The notes under the pieces were generated by a model. That model did not search any database and was not told where the DNA came from. It saw nothing but the letters and a program-made list of their open reading frames with translations. From Phymatolithon calcareum (Eukaryota > Rhodophyta > Florideophyceae > Hapalidiales): a DNA stretch of 64,000 nt. The position numbers were made by a program, and so were the translations under genes. The DNA lies in contig OZ345356.1 in the NCBI GenBank assembly GCA_977006965.1, forward strand, positions 372,001 through 436,000, in the 5' to 3' direction. Of this stretch, positions 41,501 through 51,044 are shown one piece after another. Every line of letters starts with the position of its first letter. The stretch's first letter is position 1.

Positions 41501-44492
41501 CGTCGCTCTCGATGTCGTTTCCAGTGATCGTGAGGTGCAGGACTGCGGTGCAGACGTTGAGAGTGCATTGAAGAAAGTTGCCCGATGACTAGCCGTTCAC
41601 GCTTCTGTATGGGAATTTTTAGTAAAAATGAAACTCTTTGAGCTGAACTTCAGCAACGGTAGTACACTCACAGGGGAGTACTTCGAGGCTTCAATAAATG
41701 AGCTGACGTCATATGGATTGACAGGAGTCCTATCAGGATTGAGATATTGTCCGATTTGAATCCGCTGAACACGGCGCTTTTTCTGAAACACATTATTTTT
41801 CGTGAATAATCTCTGTGTTTCACAATTGGACGGCTGTCTTATGTTTAGCCGCACCTACTCTATGTGCAGCAAAAACGTTACTTGTCTTATGATTGGGTGC
41901 AAGCCCGTCCAGAAGACAGTGAAACACGTTTCTGGAGTGGTGATGACCTGGAAAAAGAAGAAATAAAATTACGTTTATGAGTAAACAGGTCATTTTCACA
42001 ATTAGGAACAATTTTCATATTATCCCTCAGTTGCTGTAGATCATCTATGAATGTCGGTGAGCACGATATTAGAACTGCAAGTCTGGGTTGCTAGCAACCC
42101 CTTGCACAATCTTCTTCGAACGCGACATGAAATCTGCACATGGAGTGCGCAGCGCTATGTAACGCATTTGTATTGGCTAGTTTGGACAAAAACGTGCATA
42201 TCTAGGCCATTAGTAATTCACTTGTGTAGGTCTTCTGTATGAATTTTAGTATAGAATATCAGCTGATATCACAGCTATGGACAGTCACAGTCCGTTCTAA
42301 ATAAACGGATCGAAAATAAATGGATTTTGTTGCGAAGGTACCATGTGCCGCAACTTGAGGGAAGTCTGCACTTTTCTAACTTATCTACATTATCGTCGAG
42401 TTCGCTACTTGTTTTAGAGTCAGTCTTTTTCTTTTTGGGGAAATTACTTATACACTCTCCAAGTTTGCCGTATTAACTAATATAATCACTTTGCACAGGT
42501 GCAGTTATGATATTTGCTTTACATCGGCTATGGGCAGCAATATTCTAGCTGGGCCTGAAATCTCGATAAGAGCTGGGTCAATTCTTATGGTACCATAAAC
42601 GAGTAAAAATTCCCTTTTATTGACATGAAATTTTATGAGCAGAATGGCGAAAGTAAGTGTTGGAATTCCAATCGTAAACGCCAAACAGGCCAATCAGGAG
42701 GAGTTGGAATCATTACAGATCTCTGTAGACCGGTGGAGCAGCTCCGCCCGTGATGGAGGTCCTCTTACAGTACCAGTTTGACACGTGGAAATGAATACGC
42801 CGTTCACGTACCCGCCGAGCTGGGATCCACAGTACCGGAAATGCACCTACCGCAGTGCGACTGCCCGTGTGACGCGCTGCACCTCAAATAACAGCTTTGT
42901 CCCCACAGATGCCAAGCTACTCCGTGCGCCTGTTTTCTGCTGCACGGCACTCTGGGCTGCGATCGGTAGCACCGGAGATGCATCCGCCACAGTCCTGACC
43001 GCTATACCGCCTAAAGTAACCTCTTCGCCTCCGCAGCTGCCAAGATAGTTCTTACTTCAAAATAAACGCAACTCCGAACTGGTCGGGGCCTGAAGTAATT
43101 TCTCAAGCCCTCGGGCAGGCATATCCACGGCCCGTTCCGCAGCTGCTTGCGGTCCTTTAGCCGGCGGTCCTTCTCTTTGCGCCTTACAGCATTGGAACTT
43201 CGATCACAGTTGGGATGACCCTTCCGCCCTTCCCACAGCGCCATTTTTCGCTACTTACGATCAGTGATTTGCACATACATTTTAATGCCAATAATAAGGA
43301 AAAATTTAATCGTGAATCCATTCGTAAAAAATGGTCCAGCCCTACCCCTAAAATCTAGAAATTTATTTATGAGTTGGGGACTAATTGGGCCGCTGGGGCT
43401 CTAATACTTCCTTAAAAGACCTCCTATTGTGGCGGAAGCGTCAGGTGGAGTTATGGTAAGAAGAGCTCCATTTTGAGTCGCAGATAAAAGTAAGGCGTTT
43501 TTTTGTGCCCTGCACAACAGCAAATAAGTAGCCTTTCAATTCTGCGTGCAACCCAAGAGCTGATGTTCAGCTGCTTTCGTCTCAAAAGAAGAGACCATTC
43601 TGTAACGTTGCAGATAATCTGCCCATCCATCTCGTAGGGTAGATCGTGCTTTCGAAGCAGTCGACGAGGGTAAGGGTGAGTGTGGTGGTGAATGTGAATC
43701 TGCCCCGAGCGTCAAGCAAAATCTGTTTTACTACAGACATTGCAAACGGTTCATTTAAATGGTCGACCGTAGAGGTTTACACTCCGATGAACTGTATCTC
43801 GGTACTACACGTGTGAGCGGACTGTTTCCACCGGACCAGTACCATGAATCAGAGCTGGGAGACTGTCAGCAAAAACCCTGGCCATAAGTGCACCTTTGCT
43901 AGCTTAGTAAATACGGCAAACTTGGTGAGTATATAAATAACTTCCTCTTTTCTTTTCAATTTTTTCTTGGACTTGCTTTTCCGATCATATTTCGTTCTTT
44001 TTTCCTTCACTCTCGTGTCTCTCTGTTCGCCAACAGAACATCCTTGATGTTCAGGACGAAAGTGGATGTTTTCCAAAAATGCTGAACCTTAATAACCGGG
44101 ATAGTATTGGATAATTTCGGTTATTAGAAGGTTTTGTAACCCCTTTTGATAGTTACAAGCGTTCGAAAATTCATGGTTACCTGGAAGCCTACCGCCAGTT
44201 CTGGGTGATGAACGGAAACCGTCTCGCTTGTATGGACGCCCGTTCTGTTCATTTGATAGAATGAGTTTTTTACACTATTGGTTCCGTGTGCCTCTTCCCT
44301 GTATTACAATCCCCTAAAACTATAATAAATTTGGACAAAAGATAGCTACGTTAGTGCGACTCGAAACTACAGCTTCGCTCATCAAACGAAACTATCCCGT
44401 CATCGCCAAATTTCGCGATTTATTTATTCTCAGCAGGCGAAACATAGCATAAATACGACCACGAAAAAACGTACAGGGGGGCTTCCCTTCGC
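41501..44492. other. Intergenic, no gene recognised
   Basis: Holds a dispersed-repeat block at about 42315-42375 shared with 30925-31005, and a diverged relative of the hAT-composite right side at about 43790-43950. A minus-strand frame at 42693-42505 (62 codons, hydrophobic start) is unrecognised. AT-rich sequence at 44400-44460 with aataaataaatcgc on the minus strand could supply the polyadenylation signal of FTR1 copy 2. Confidence 0.35.
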
Positions 44493-46004
44493 CTAATTAG
44501 ATTTCACCCCTTTGAATTCATCAGATGCACTGACCTCGTCACCTAGTGCCTCCAGTGGAGATTCATGGTCAACAATCTTCATACCATCCATATTGTACCG
44601 ATATGTCCCATCCTCATCCACGTTTCCAGCATACACAATCAAAGCGAAGGCAAGCGTCCCGAAGAGAAAGACGATACCAACAAGACTCCACGACAGCACA
44701 GCGATTGAGATCCACGAATTGCCGTCCGCCGCTCGACTGGTCGACGCCCAATCTTCTGCGAAAATGAGCCCTAAATAGTAGAACTTGGGAAGAGAGCATT
44801 TTGCCTTCATTGGTTCATCGCACGCCATCTGCGCAATGTGCAGCGCGCCCATGAAGACAGTGAGAAGCGCAAATCCAACACCAGTTCCGAGCGCTAGTGG
44901 ACGACGGGCGGATGCAACGGAGCGGAGTTTGATGGAGAAGACGTCGTATGCCACGATTACGGACACAACGGAGAGAAGAAGACCGAGAGTCATAGTTAGA
45001 ATTCCGTTCCACGTTGCATTGGACACGGTGAAAATAAAACCAACGAAGGTGAATGCGAGCACAAAGCTTGTGAAATTCTTGACCATGGATGCGATCGTGG
45101 TACGCGCGGAACGGACGGTTCCCCAATTGGTTGCGACCAGAACTGTGATGATGATGATCCAGTACAAAAAGTACGTACTCCACTCGAGGAAGGTTGGGGT
45201 ATCCTGATATCCAAACAAGGCGCGAAGTAGGGCGAAGAATTCGTTCTTCTTGTCGTTACAGCACTTGGAAGTATTCCACATCCGTGCGTTCCACCAATCG
45301 CGGTCTGTCTTCACCGATGCCCATTTTCCGAACCAGTCAGCTTCTTGCAGCTCGTGGAAAGCATGCGAGGTAAGTCCGGCTGAGAATGCGATAAGAAGAA
45401 TGGATGACCAACGGAAGAATTGGTTGATGTCTAGCTCAGCCATGCCGCGGAAGACTGCATATGATACGGCGAGTCCGACAACAATGGCTAGAATTCCCGG
45501 GATGGGAACTGCGCGCCAGCCATCCTTCTTGTTGCTGGACAGATTGGCACCGAAAATGAAGATCCAAGTTTCGATGCCCTCTCGTAGCACCTGAACGAAA
45601 ACCATGGTGAAAATACCAATCTTGCCCTGCTTGTCTTCAGCTGCAATGTAGCCCTCGACGCGGTCCTCGAGATCGGATTGCATCTTCTTCCCCATAGCCG
45701 CCATCCAAAGAATCATCCATGTGAGCAAGCCCGCGGCGATCAAGAAGACAATACCTTCAAAGATCTTTTCAGCTTTTCCAGAGAACAGTTTCTTGCCGGT
45801 GGTGTAGAAGACGGTGACGAAGGCGATGCCAAACACAAGTGACACTGCAATGCCGGTGCCAGCGCCATACCATACCCACTTTTTGAGATGGGTTGCGCCG
45901 GATTTGTTAAGGTAGGCAAGCACAATTCCGACAACAAGACATGCTTCGAGAACCTCGCGTAGGACGATGAAGAAAGCCGGAACCGAAAAGATGTTGATAA
46001 CCAT
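44493..46004 (-). CDS. FTR1-family iron permease, copy 2
   Basis: The 503-residue protein is collinear with copies 1 and 3 but clearly more diverged (for example MVINIFSVPAF, GATHLKKWVW, ELDINQFFRW). Both iron-site motifs are identical: REVLE at 16-20 and REGIE at 141-145. The long extracellular or cytosolic loop with DWWNAR and the Cys pair CCND, and the Cys-containing MACDEP---CSLPKFYY loop, are also conserved. It is about 15 residues longer at the C-terminus than copy 1. The ATG aligns with the other copies. It is intronless. The upstream DNA shows a tgacgtca palindrome near 46428, a classical CRE/bZIP site, about 425 bp from the start; its use is unproven. Flanks are unlike copies 1 and 3, so this is the older paralogue. 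Confidence 0.92.
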   Translation of the reverse strand: MVINIFSVPAFFIVLREVLEACLVVGIVLAYLNKSGATHLKKWVWYGAGTGIAVSLVFGIAFVTVFYTTGKKLFSGKAEKIFEGIVFLIAAGLLTWMILWMAAMGKKMQSDLEDRVEGYIAAEDKQGKIGIFTMVFVQVLREGIETWIFIFGANLSSNKKDGWRAVPIPGILAIVVGLAVSYAVFRGMAELDINQFFRWSSILLIAFSAGLTSHAFHELQEADWFGKWASVKTDRDWWNARMWNTSKCCNDKKNEFFALLRALFGYQDTPTFLEWSTYFLYWIIIITVLVATNWGTVRSARTTIASMVKNFTSFVLAFTFVGFIFTVSNATWNGILTMTLGLLLSVVSVIVAYDVFSIKLRSVASARRPLALGTGVGFALLTVFMGALHIAQMACDEPMKAKCSLPKFYYLGLIFAEDWASTSRAADGNSWISIAVLSWSLVGIVFLFGTLAFALIVYAGNVDEDGTYRYNMDGMKIVDHESPLEALGDEVSASDEFKGVKSN

Positions 46005-48056
46005 CGCAAGAGACGTTTTGGCAACGTGAGAGGAAGAGAGTGATGCAAAGGGGCGGCCACCACTGGATGAGGCAATGGTTATAACATGTTGAGCTCGAAT
46101 TGGAAGTCGATAATGGATGCCGTCGATTCAATTCAGATATGGAAGAGCATACGAATAGAATAAGGTTGGGTGAGATGACGCACGAAATCGTGCAGACGTT
46201 TTTGGTAGAGCGACCTTTCTAACCCCGTAATGGGTAGATGCTCGGGTGAGGAGGGTGACGAAAATGGGATAGGTGAATGCACAATGCGTCGTGGCTCCCA
46301 GACACACTGTATTGGAGTACAATTTAAAATTAGTAGGAGTACGCTCGCTCAATTTGCCATGATCGATGATCAAACGAGGTGACACGGCCGACAGAATCCC
46401 GCACGAACCATATATCCGGCTGTAATATGACGTCAACATCTTCCCCACCATGTCAGTGTGCTCTCCGAGACCGTTTTTTCGCGTCATCAGCTTCCGGGCA
46501 ATAGCAGTGACGCATGTAGAGGTCCCCTAATGTGACCCACGTAGGTTGTATGATAACTCTAGTCACGCAGCCGGAATGCCGCACGAAATTTTAGCAAATT
46601 TGCGTCCATGACACGAAGCCCAATTGGTTCCCTACACAGTAAGTCTCATATTATTGGCTGTGGATATAATGAAAGCTTCTGAAATTTACTGAATTGTTTT
46701 TTCCAGCCAATTATGAACAATCATGTAAATAAGATAACCTTTTCTCATTATTTTCGGATATAGCGATCGAGATACATTTAGTTGATTTTTGTTAGTTTTT
46801 CTTTTGATCTGGAGAACGTGCGCGGCAATAATCCCAACTCAAGTTCGACAATGAGCACAGTGTTTTCGGTCCATGCGTTCTCAAAGAACTGGTCAGAATT
46901 CGCGAATGACTAACCGGTAGTCAACAGACCAGATATTCCAATCTCGTAGTGCACGAACCCGCACGCAACAGAAGATCCTCGCTTGAGCGCACTGCAACCG
47001 GGTACAGAAGGCAGAGAAGCCCATCGGTAATCGCTTAGTTTCGCCAGCCATGCGGTTGGCTCGGAAACATAACTAGAACGGGACAATGGTACCTAGAGAA
47101 CCTTAACTGCACGCTAAAGTAGCCGCCAATATCACTAACGATAGACTTGAAAAAAGGCTCTAAAAGCAGTGATAGGCCGTAGAGGTGAAAAGGGATATGA
47201 AGATGAGATTGGACTCGGTTGCGACCTACATTGATTGCTTGAAGTTCAAAATGTTAACCACTGCGCAGATTGAGATTAATTCGTGTGTTTACTGGACTTC
47301 TGCCCGCTGGTTACTAAGGTTCAAGTGAGCAGGCTTGTTTGCGCTTCGAATAGACGACACTTTCAGAACCCCTCGACTTCGCAAGCTCCACCGTGATTTC
47401 AGTACTCTTATAACTTCACTGTTAGACAACCAGGAACGAAGATGTCTTTTTTCTATATGCAGAAGACTAAAACCCTTCAAAACGACCTGATCTGTCCCAT
47501 ATAACTATCGTTTATCTATCAGATAGAAAAAGGTTTTTCTGAGCTTTCAAGCGATCGGTATTTCTCCGTCCGTTTTCAGAACATGTCGATGTCAGAGGGA
47601 CCTCCTTGAGAAGTCAATTTTTCGGTACACAATCGCCGTCCGCATATGTTACACAGCGGGGGTACGAAAATTTTCCGAAGGCCGCGTTGACCGTCAATGC
47701 TGGGACACGGGAAAGTAATTTTTTTTTCATGGCGCTGCGCTCCCGTGACATCGAACAACCTTGGAGGCTTTTTCTCTGTTTTTCTAAAGTTTGCGAAGAT
47801 CAAGAGACCAATAGAATAATAGTAGCTCTAATGGCTCTCGCAACCTGTCTCTCTGTTGACGCCGTCAACCAAGCCGTCCACGAAATATTGGACGGCCAAC
47901 GCGGCTGATTGGACGGTAGATGCGGCCTGATTCTTTTGTATTCTCAAGTCCCTCTATCAGCAATCAAAAATTCAGTGCTCGCAACTTTCGGATTTATTTC
48001 CGTAGTCACATTCTACGTTCATGCTCACACTTACATCTCCCCGGTGGATACTAGAG
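46005..48056. other. Region between two divergent FTR1 genes
   Basis: The minus-strand FTR1 copy 2 and the plus-strand copy 3 are divergently arranged across 2.3 kb. Short frames (46128-46487 minus, 47606-47908 plus) show no recognisable similarity. The palindrome tgacgtca near 46428 is the only regulatory-site candidate noted. A shared promoter region is possible but the spacing is long. Confidence 0.35.
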
Positions 48057-49955
48057 AAGTGAATTTTGGGGCCATTGTTGTCCCAGAGACCCTGATATCT
48101 TTGAACAGGCCAAGTTCAAGAGCAGTCCCGGAACGTTTTCCGTCCGACGCAAGCAAACTGGCGGAATTGCAGAGAGTGCAGTGCGTACCATGAAGATCGG
48201 GTCCCTACTGCAGATATCCTCACTTCATGATGCCAAACCTGTTGGCATGCGTTCATTATAAGAACCTAAGCGTAATTCGCTTTGGAGGGGAACGCCTCAA
48301 CATCGAAGAAGAGCAAAACGCGCCGCCCATTCCACAAGGTATCCGTCGTCATGTCGCTTAATGTTTTCTCCGTCCCAGCTTTCTTCATCGTCCTCCGCGA
48401 GGTGCTAGAGGCATGTCTTGTCGTTGGAATTGTTCTTGCCTACCTGAACAAGTCTGGAGCTTTGCATTTGCGTAAGTGGGTCTGGTACGGTGCAGGTGCC
48501 GGAATCGCTTTGTCCCTTATCTTCGGTATCTCGTTCGTCGCTGTCTACTACACGAGTGGTAGAAAACTGTTCTCCGGCAACGCTGAGAAGATCTTTGAAG
48601 GTATTGTTTTCCTCATCGCCGCGGCACTGCTCACATGGATGATCCTCTGGATGGCCTCAATGGGTAAGGAGATGCAGGGTGCGCTGGAAGTCAAGGTGGA
48701 CGGATACATCGAGGCTGAAGACAAGCAAGGTAAGATTGGGGTGTTCACCATGGTATTTGTGCAAGTGCTGCGTGAAGGAATTGAAACTTGGATCTTCCTG
48801 TTCGGAGCAAATCTTTCAAGCGATGACAAAAACGCATGGCGTGCCATCCCACTTCCTGGAATTCTCGCAATTATTGTTGGTCTCTTGGTTTCGTATGCCG
48901 TTTTCCGCGGTATGGTCATGCTTGATCTCACCGATTTCTTTTTTTACTCCTCCGTGATCCTCATGGCATTTTCCGCCGGTCTTACCTCGCATGCTTTCCA
49001 TGAACTCCAGGAGGCGAATTGGTTCGGTGAATGGGCTAAAGTGAAAACGGATCGCGACTGGTGGAATGCGCGCCTATGGAGCACAAAAGACTGTTGTGAT
49101 GACAAGAAGAACCAATTCTTTGCATTGCTCAGAGCGCTCTTCGGCTACCAAGATACGCCTACTTTTCTTGAGTGGGGTACTTACTTCATCTACTGGATCA
49201 TTATTATAGCCATTCTTGTTCCGACCAACTGGCGTAGCGTTCGCTCCGCTCGATCCATGGTTGCATCGGTTGCGAAGAAATGTACTGGATTTTCTATTCT
49301 TGTCACGTTTGTCGGTTTCGTCTACACTGTCTCAAACCCGACATGGAACGGAATTTTGACAATGACCATCGGCCTTGTGCTTTCTATTGCTGCCGTATTC
49401 GTCGTGTACGATTTCTTCTCTTCGAAACTCGGAGCGATACGTCGCCCAATGGCTCTCGTCACCGGCATCGGTTTCGCTTTGCTCACACTACTGATAGCCA
49501 CATTGCATATTGCCCAAGTGGCATGTGACGAGGACGGGGTGGCAACTTGCAGTCTACCGAGGTTCTATTACGCCGGACTTATCTTCAGCGAGGGGTGGGC
49601 GTCGACAGGTCGTGCTGAAGATGGAAACTCTTGGATTTCCCTTGCCGTCCTCTCCTGGAGCCTTGTCCTTACTTTCTTCTTTTTCGGAGTTCTTTCCTTT
49701 TCGCTTATTCTGTTCGCTGGGAACGTTGAATCAGATGGGAAGTACATGTACGACAGAGTTTCTGCCAGCGTTGCTAAAGATATCTCACCGATAGGGATTG
49801 AAGCCGCTGAACAAGAGGTGACTCCGCCCTAGGTTAGTCAATCGTGATAACAAGGCGATAAGTGACAGAGGCGATCGTATGAATTTTTGGAGTTACTATC
49901 TCTTACAAATTTCTAATGCCTGTGATCAGTAACGCTTCGTATCCGACCTTGATGA
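48057..49955 (+). repeat. Inverted segmental duplication, FTR1 copy 3 unit
   Basis: Counterpart of 2431-4312. Similarity begins near gaattttggggccat and ends after cgcttcgtatccgac. Copying therefore included the upstream region and the immediate 3' end of the gene. The region beyond 49955 is a decayed retroelement ORF, absent at the other locus. Confidence 0.85.
48351..49832 (+). CDS. FTR1-family iron permease, copy 3
   Basis: The 493-residue protein differs from copy 1 at roughly 20-25 positions over the first 455 residues, then has an unrelated C-terminal tail (DRVSASVAKDISPIG...). RExxE motifs are REVLE at 16-20 and REGIE at 141-145. The membrane-segment pattern is as in copy 1. I chose the ATG at 48351 rather than an in-frame TTG at 48282, because the ATG and the preceding ccgtcgtc are shared with copy 1, whereas the upstream frame is not. 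Most differences from copy 1 are conservative, which suggests that both are, or recently were, under selection. The changed tail probably came from frameshifting near the stop. Confidence 0.92.
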   Translation: MSLNVFSVPAFFIVLREVLEACLVVGIVLAYLNKSGALHLRKWVWYGAGAGIALSLIFGISFVAVYYTSGRKLFSGNAEKIFEGIVFLIAAALLTWMILWMASMGKEMQGALEVKVDGYIEAEDKQGKIGVFTMVFVQVLREGIETWIFLFGANLSSDDKNAWRAIPLPGILAIIVGLLVSYAVFRGMVMLDLTDFFFYSSVILMAFSAGLTSHAFHELQEANWFGEWAKVKTDRDWWNARLWSTKDCCDDKKNQFFALLRALFGYQDTPTFLEWGTYFIYWIIIIAILVPTNWRSVRSARSMVASVAKKCTGFSILVTFVGFVYTVSNPTWNGILTMTIGLVLSIAAVFVVYDFFSSKLGAIRRPMALVTGIGFALLTLLIATLHIAQVACDEDGVATCSLPRFYYAGLIFSEGWASTGRAEDGNSWISLAVLSWSLVLTFFFFGVLSFSLILFAGNVESDGKYMYDRVSASVAKDISPIGIEAAEQEVTPP

Positions 49956-50640
49956 TTGCAAGCTGCATTCTTAGGGATTTCTTTTTTCGCTCCGCGTTCC
50001 TGTTGTCTAAGAGCATTCAGTAAAACTTTTCCAAAGTCATCCTTGCACTCCCCATCAAAGGATAGCTCTTGTGCATATGTTTGCTCTTCTGTCAGAGCCA
50101 CTAGCATGTACCTGCTAATTAAGAACTGCTACTACGTGTTTCTAAATCTTGGCTTCTTGTTTTTCAGTACAGACCTTATTAGTTCTGCATACAACCGAAG
50201 ATGTATTTTGCCGAAGAGCAAACGTTCATCTATTGCTTTCTCAGTTACAGATATGTCTTCTTCTTTGAATTCATCATCTGATGTATTGCGCTCCTGCCTT
50301 ACTTTGTTTCCGCATTTTTCCGCCTTCAGTGATGTAGACCCTTTGGGGGAATCTTCTGAAGGCGTACGAAACCGCTCGTTGCCTCTGTTTCAGGGATTTC
50401 TGACAATTCTCCTGCCTTTTCGTATAGGATTTTCCTTTTTTTCTCCGGCTCAAGTGTCTTCTTGTACTATTTCGATTCCGTTTTCTCGCCGTTTTCAATA
50501 CATATGTTATTTGGAATTACTTTGGTAGTTTCATCAACGCCGAAGGCCATCTCCACTGGTTCCCCAAGCTCCCTACCCAGCTCTATTCGGACTTGAGTAC
50601 TCAATCGCTGTCCACCATAAAGCCGAAGATGCGAATGGAT
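49930..50640 (-). pseudogene. Decayed retroelement ORF related to 13083-13694
   Basis: The minus strand is protein-like in successive frames: LSTQVRIELGRELGEPVEMAF, then KRKILYEKAGELSEIPE, then DEFKEEDISVTEKAIDERLL, then LVALTEEQTYAQELSFDGEC to a stop near 49916. The third block resembles TEDALDELLLFSKTLIERM of the retroelement at 13066-13982, and the second resembles its KRKIQYDKTRELPAI region. Several frameshifts and stops separate them. No domain is named. It lies immediately 3' of FTR1 copy 3, in opposite orientation. Confidence 0.4.
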
Positions 50641-50711
50641 TAAGACTGATTGGTCTGGTCATTCTTTAACGCCAGTGGCAACTGGTGGCAACTATGATAA
50701 GTTTACACGGA

Positions 50712-50767
50712 ACGGTGGTCTATTATAAATCGCATTACATATTTTTATGCGATTTATAGACCACCGT
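50712..50767. repeat. Hairpin with 21-24 bp arms
   Basis: The arm acggtggtcta-ttataaatcgcat (50712-50735) pairs with atgcgatttatagaccaccgt (50747-50767), with three extra bases in the left arm and an 11-nt loop. It lies 2 bp before the target duplication of the SINE-like element at 50784. It may be a MITE remnant or a structured transcript end. Confidence 0.6.
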
Positions 50768-50783
50768 CACTTCACTTGCACAA

Positions 50784-51030
50784 CTGCCCGCAACTTGAAA
50801 TCACAGCGTGGCGCAGGGCAGAGGAGTAATTTTCCCCCTCGAGGTCCCGAAAGGAGACCAGAGGTGGGTTTTTGGAGTCCACTGAATCGTGTCCTACCAA
50901 GAAGAAAATAAACTCTCCCTTCACAGAATCTAGCCAAAACCTCTTCGCCCTAGGAAAGTTGCCCCATGCGTCAGCAGATGCGTTGGTAACTTTTAAGTAA
51001 AAGTCTGCCTTTCTTCTTCTTATTCTTCAT
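50784..51030 (+). mobile_element. Complete SINE-like element, 247 bp
   Basis: Flanked by an exact 14-bp target duplication cttcacttgcacaa (50770-50783 and 51031-51044). The head contains gcgtggcgcagggcag, which resembles the tRNA/pol III A-box (TRGCNNAGYNGG), followed by ttttccccctcgaggtcccg, a string shared with the head of the element at 866-1767. No convincing B-box is seen. The 3' part (50955-51030) is the common family tail gccccatgcgtcagcagatg, gttggtaac, A-rich, (TTC)n. Sharing a 3' tail with ORF-bearing elements is how SINEs recruit a partner LINE. Confidence 0.8.
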
Positions 51031-51044
51031 CTTCACTTGCACAA

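Noticed and set aside
48282-48350. Upstream extension of FTR1 copy 3 by 23 codons from a TTG
   Set aside because: A conserved ATG follows, and the extension is not kept in copy 1.
50110-50135. Possible 21-nt intron (gtagtag...ttaattag) in the minus-strand frame
   Set aside because: The surrounding frame is broken at several other places, so a stop-containing pseudogene is simpler than an extremely short intron.
49956-50528. 190-codon plus-strand frame after FTR1 copy 3
   Set aside because: The minus strand in the same place shows pieces similar to the retroelement ORF at 13 kb; the plus frame has no similarity and a Ser/Phe-rich shadow composition.
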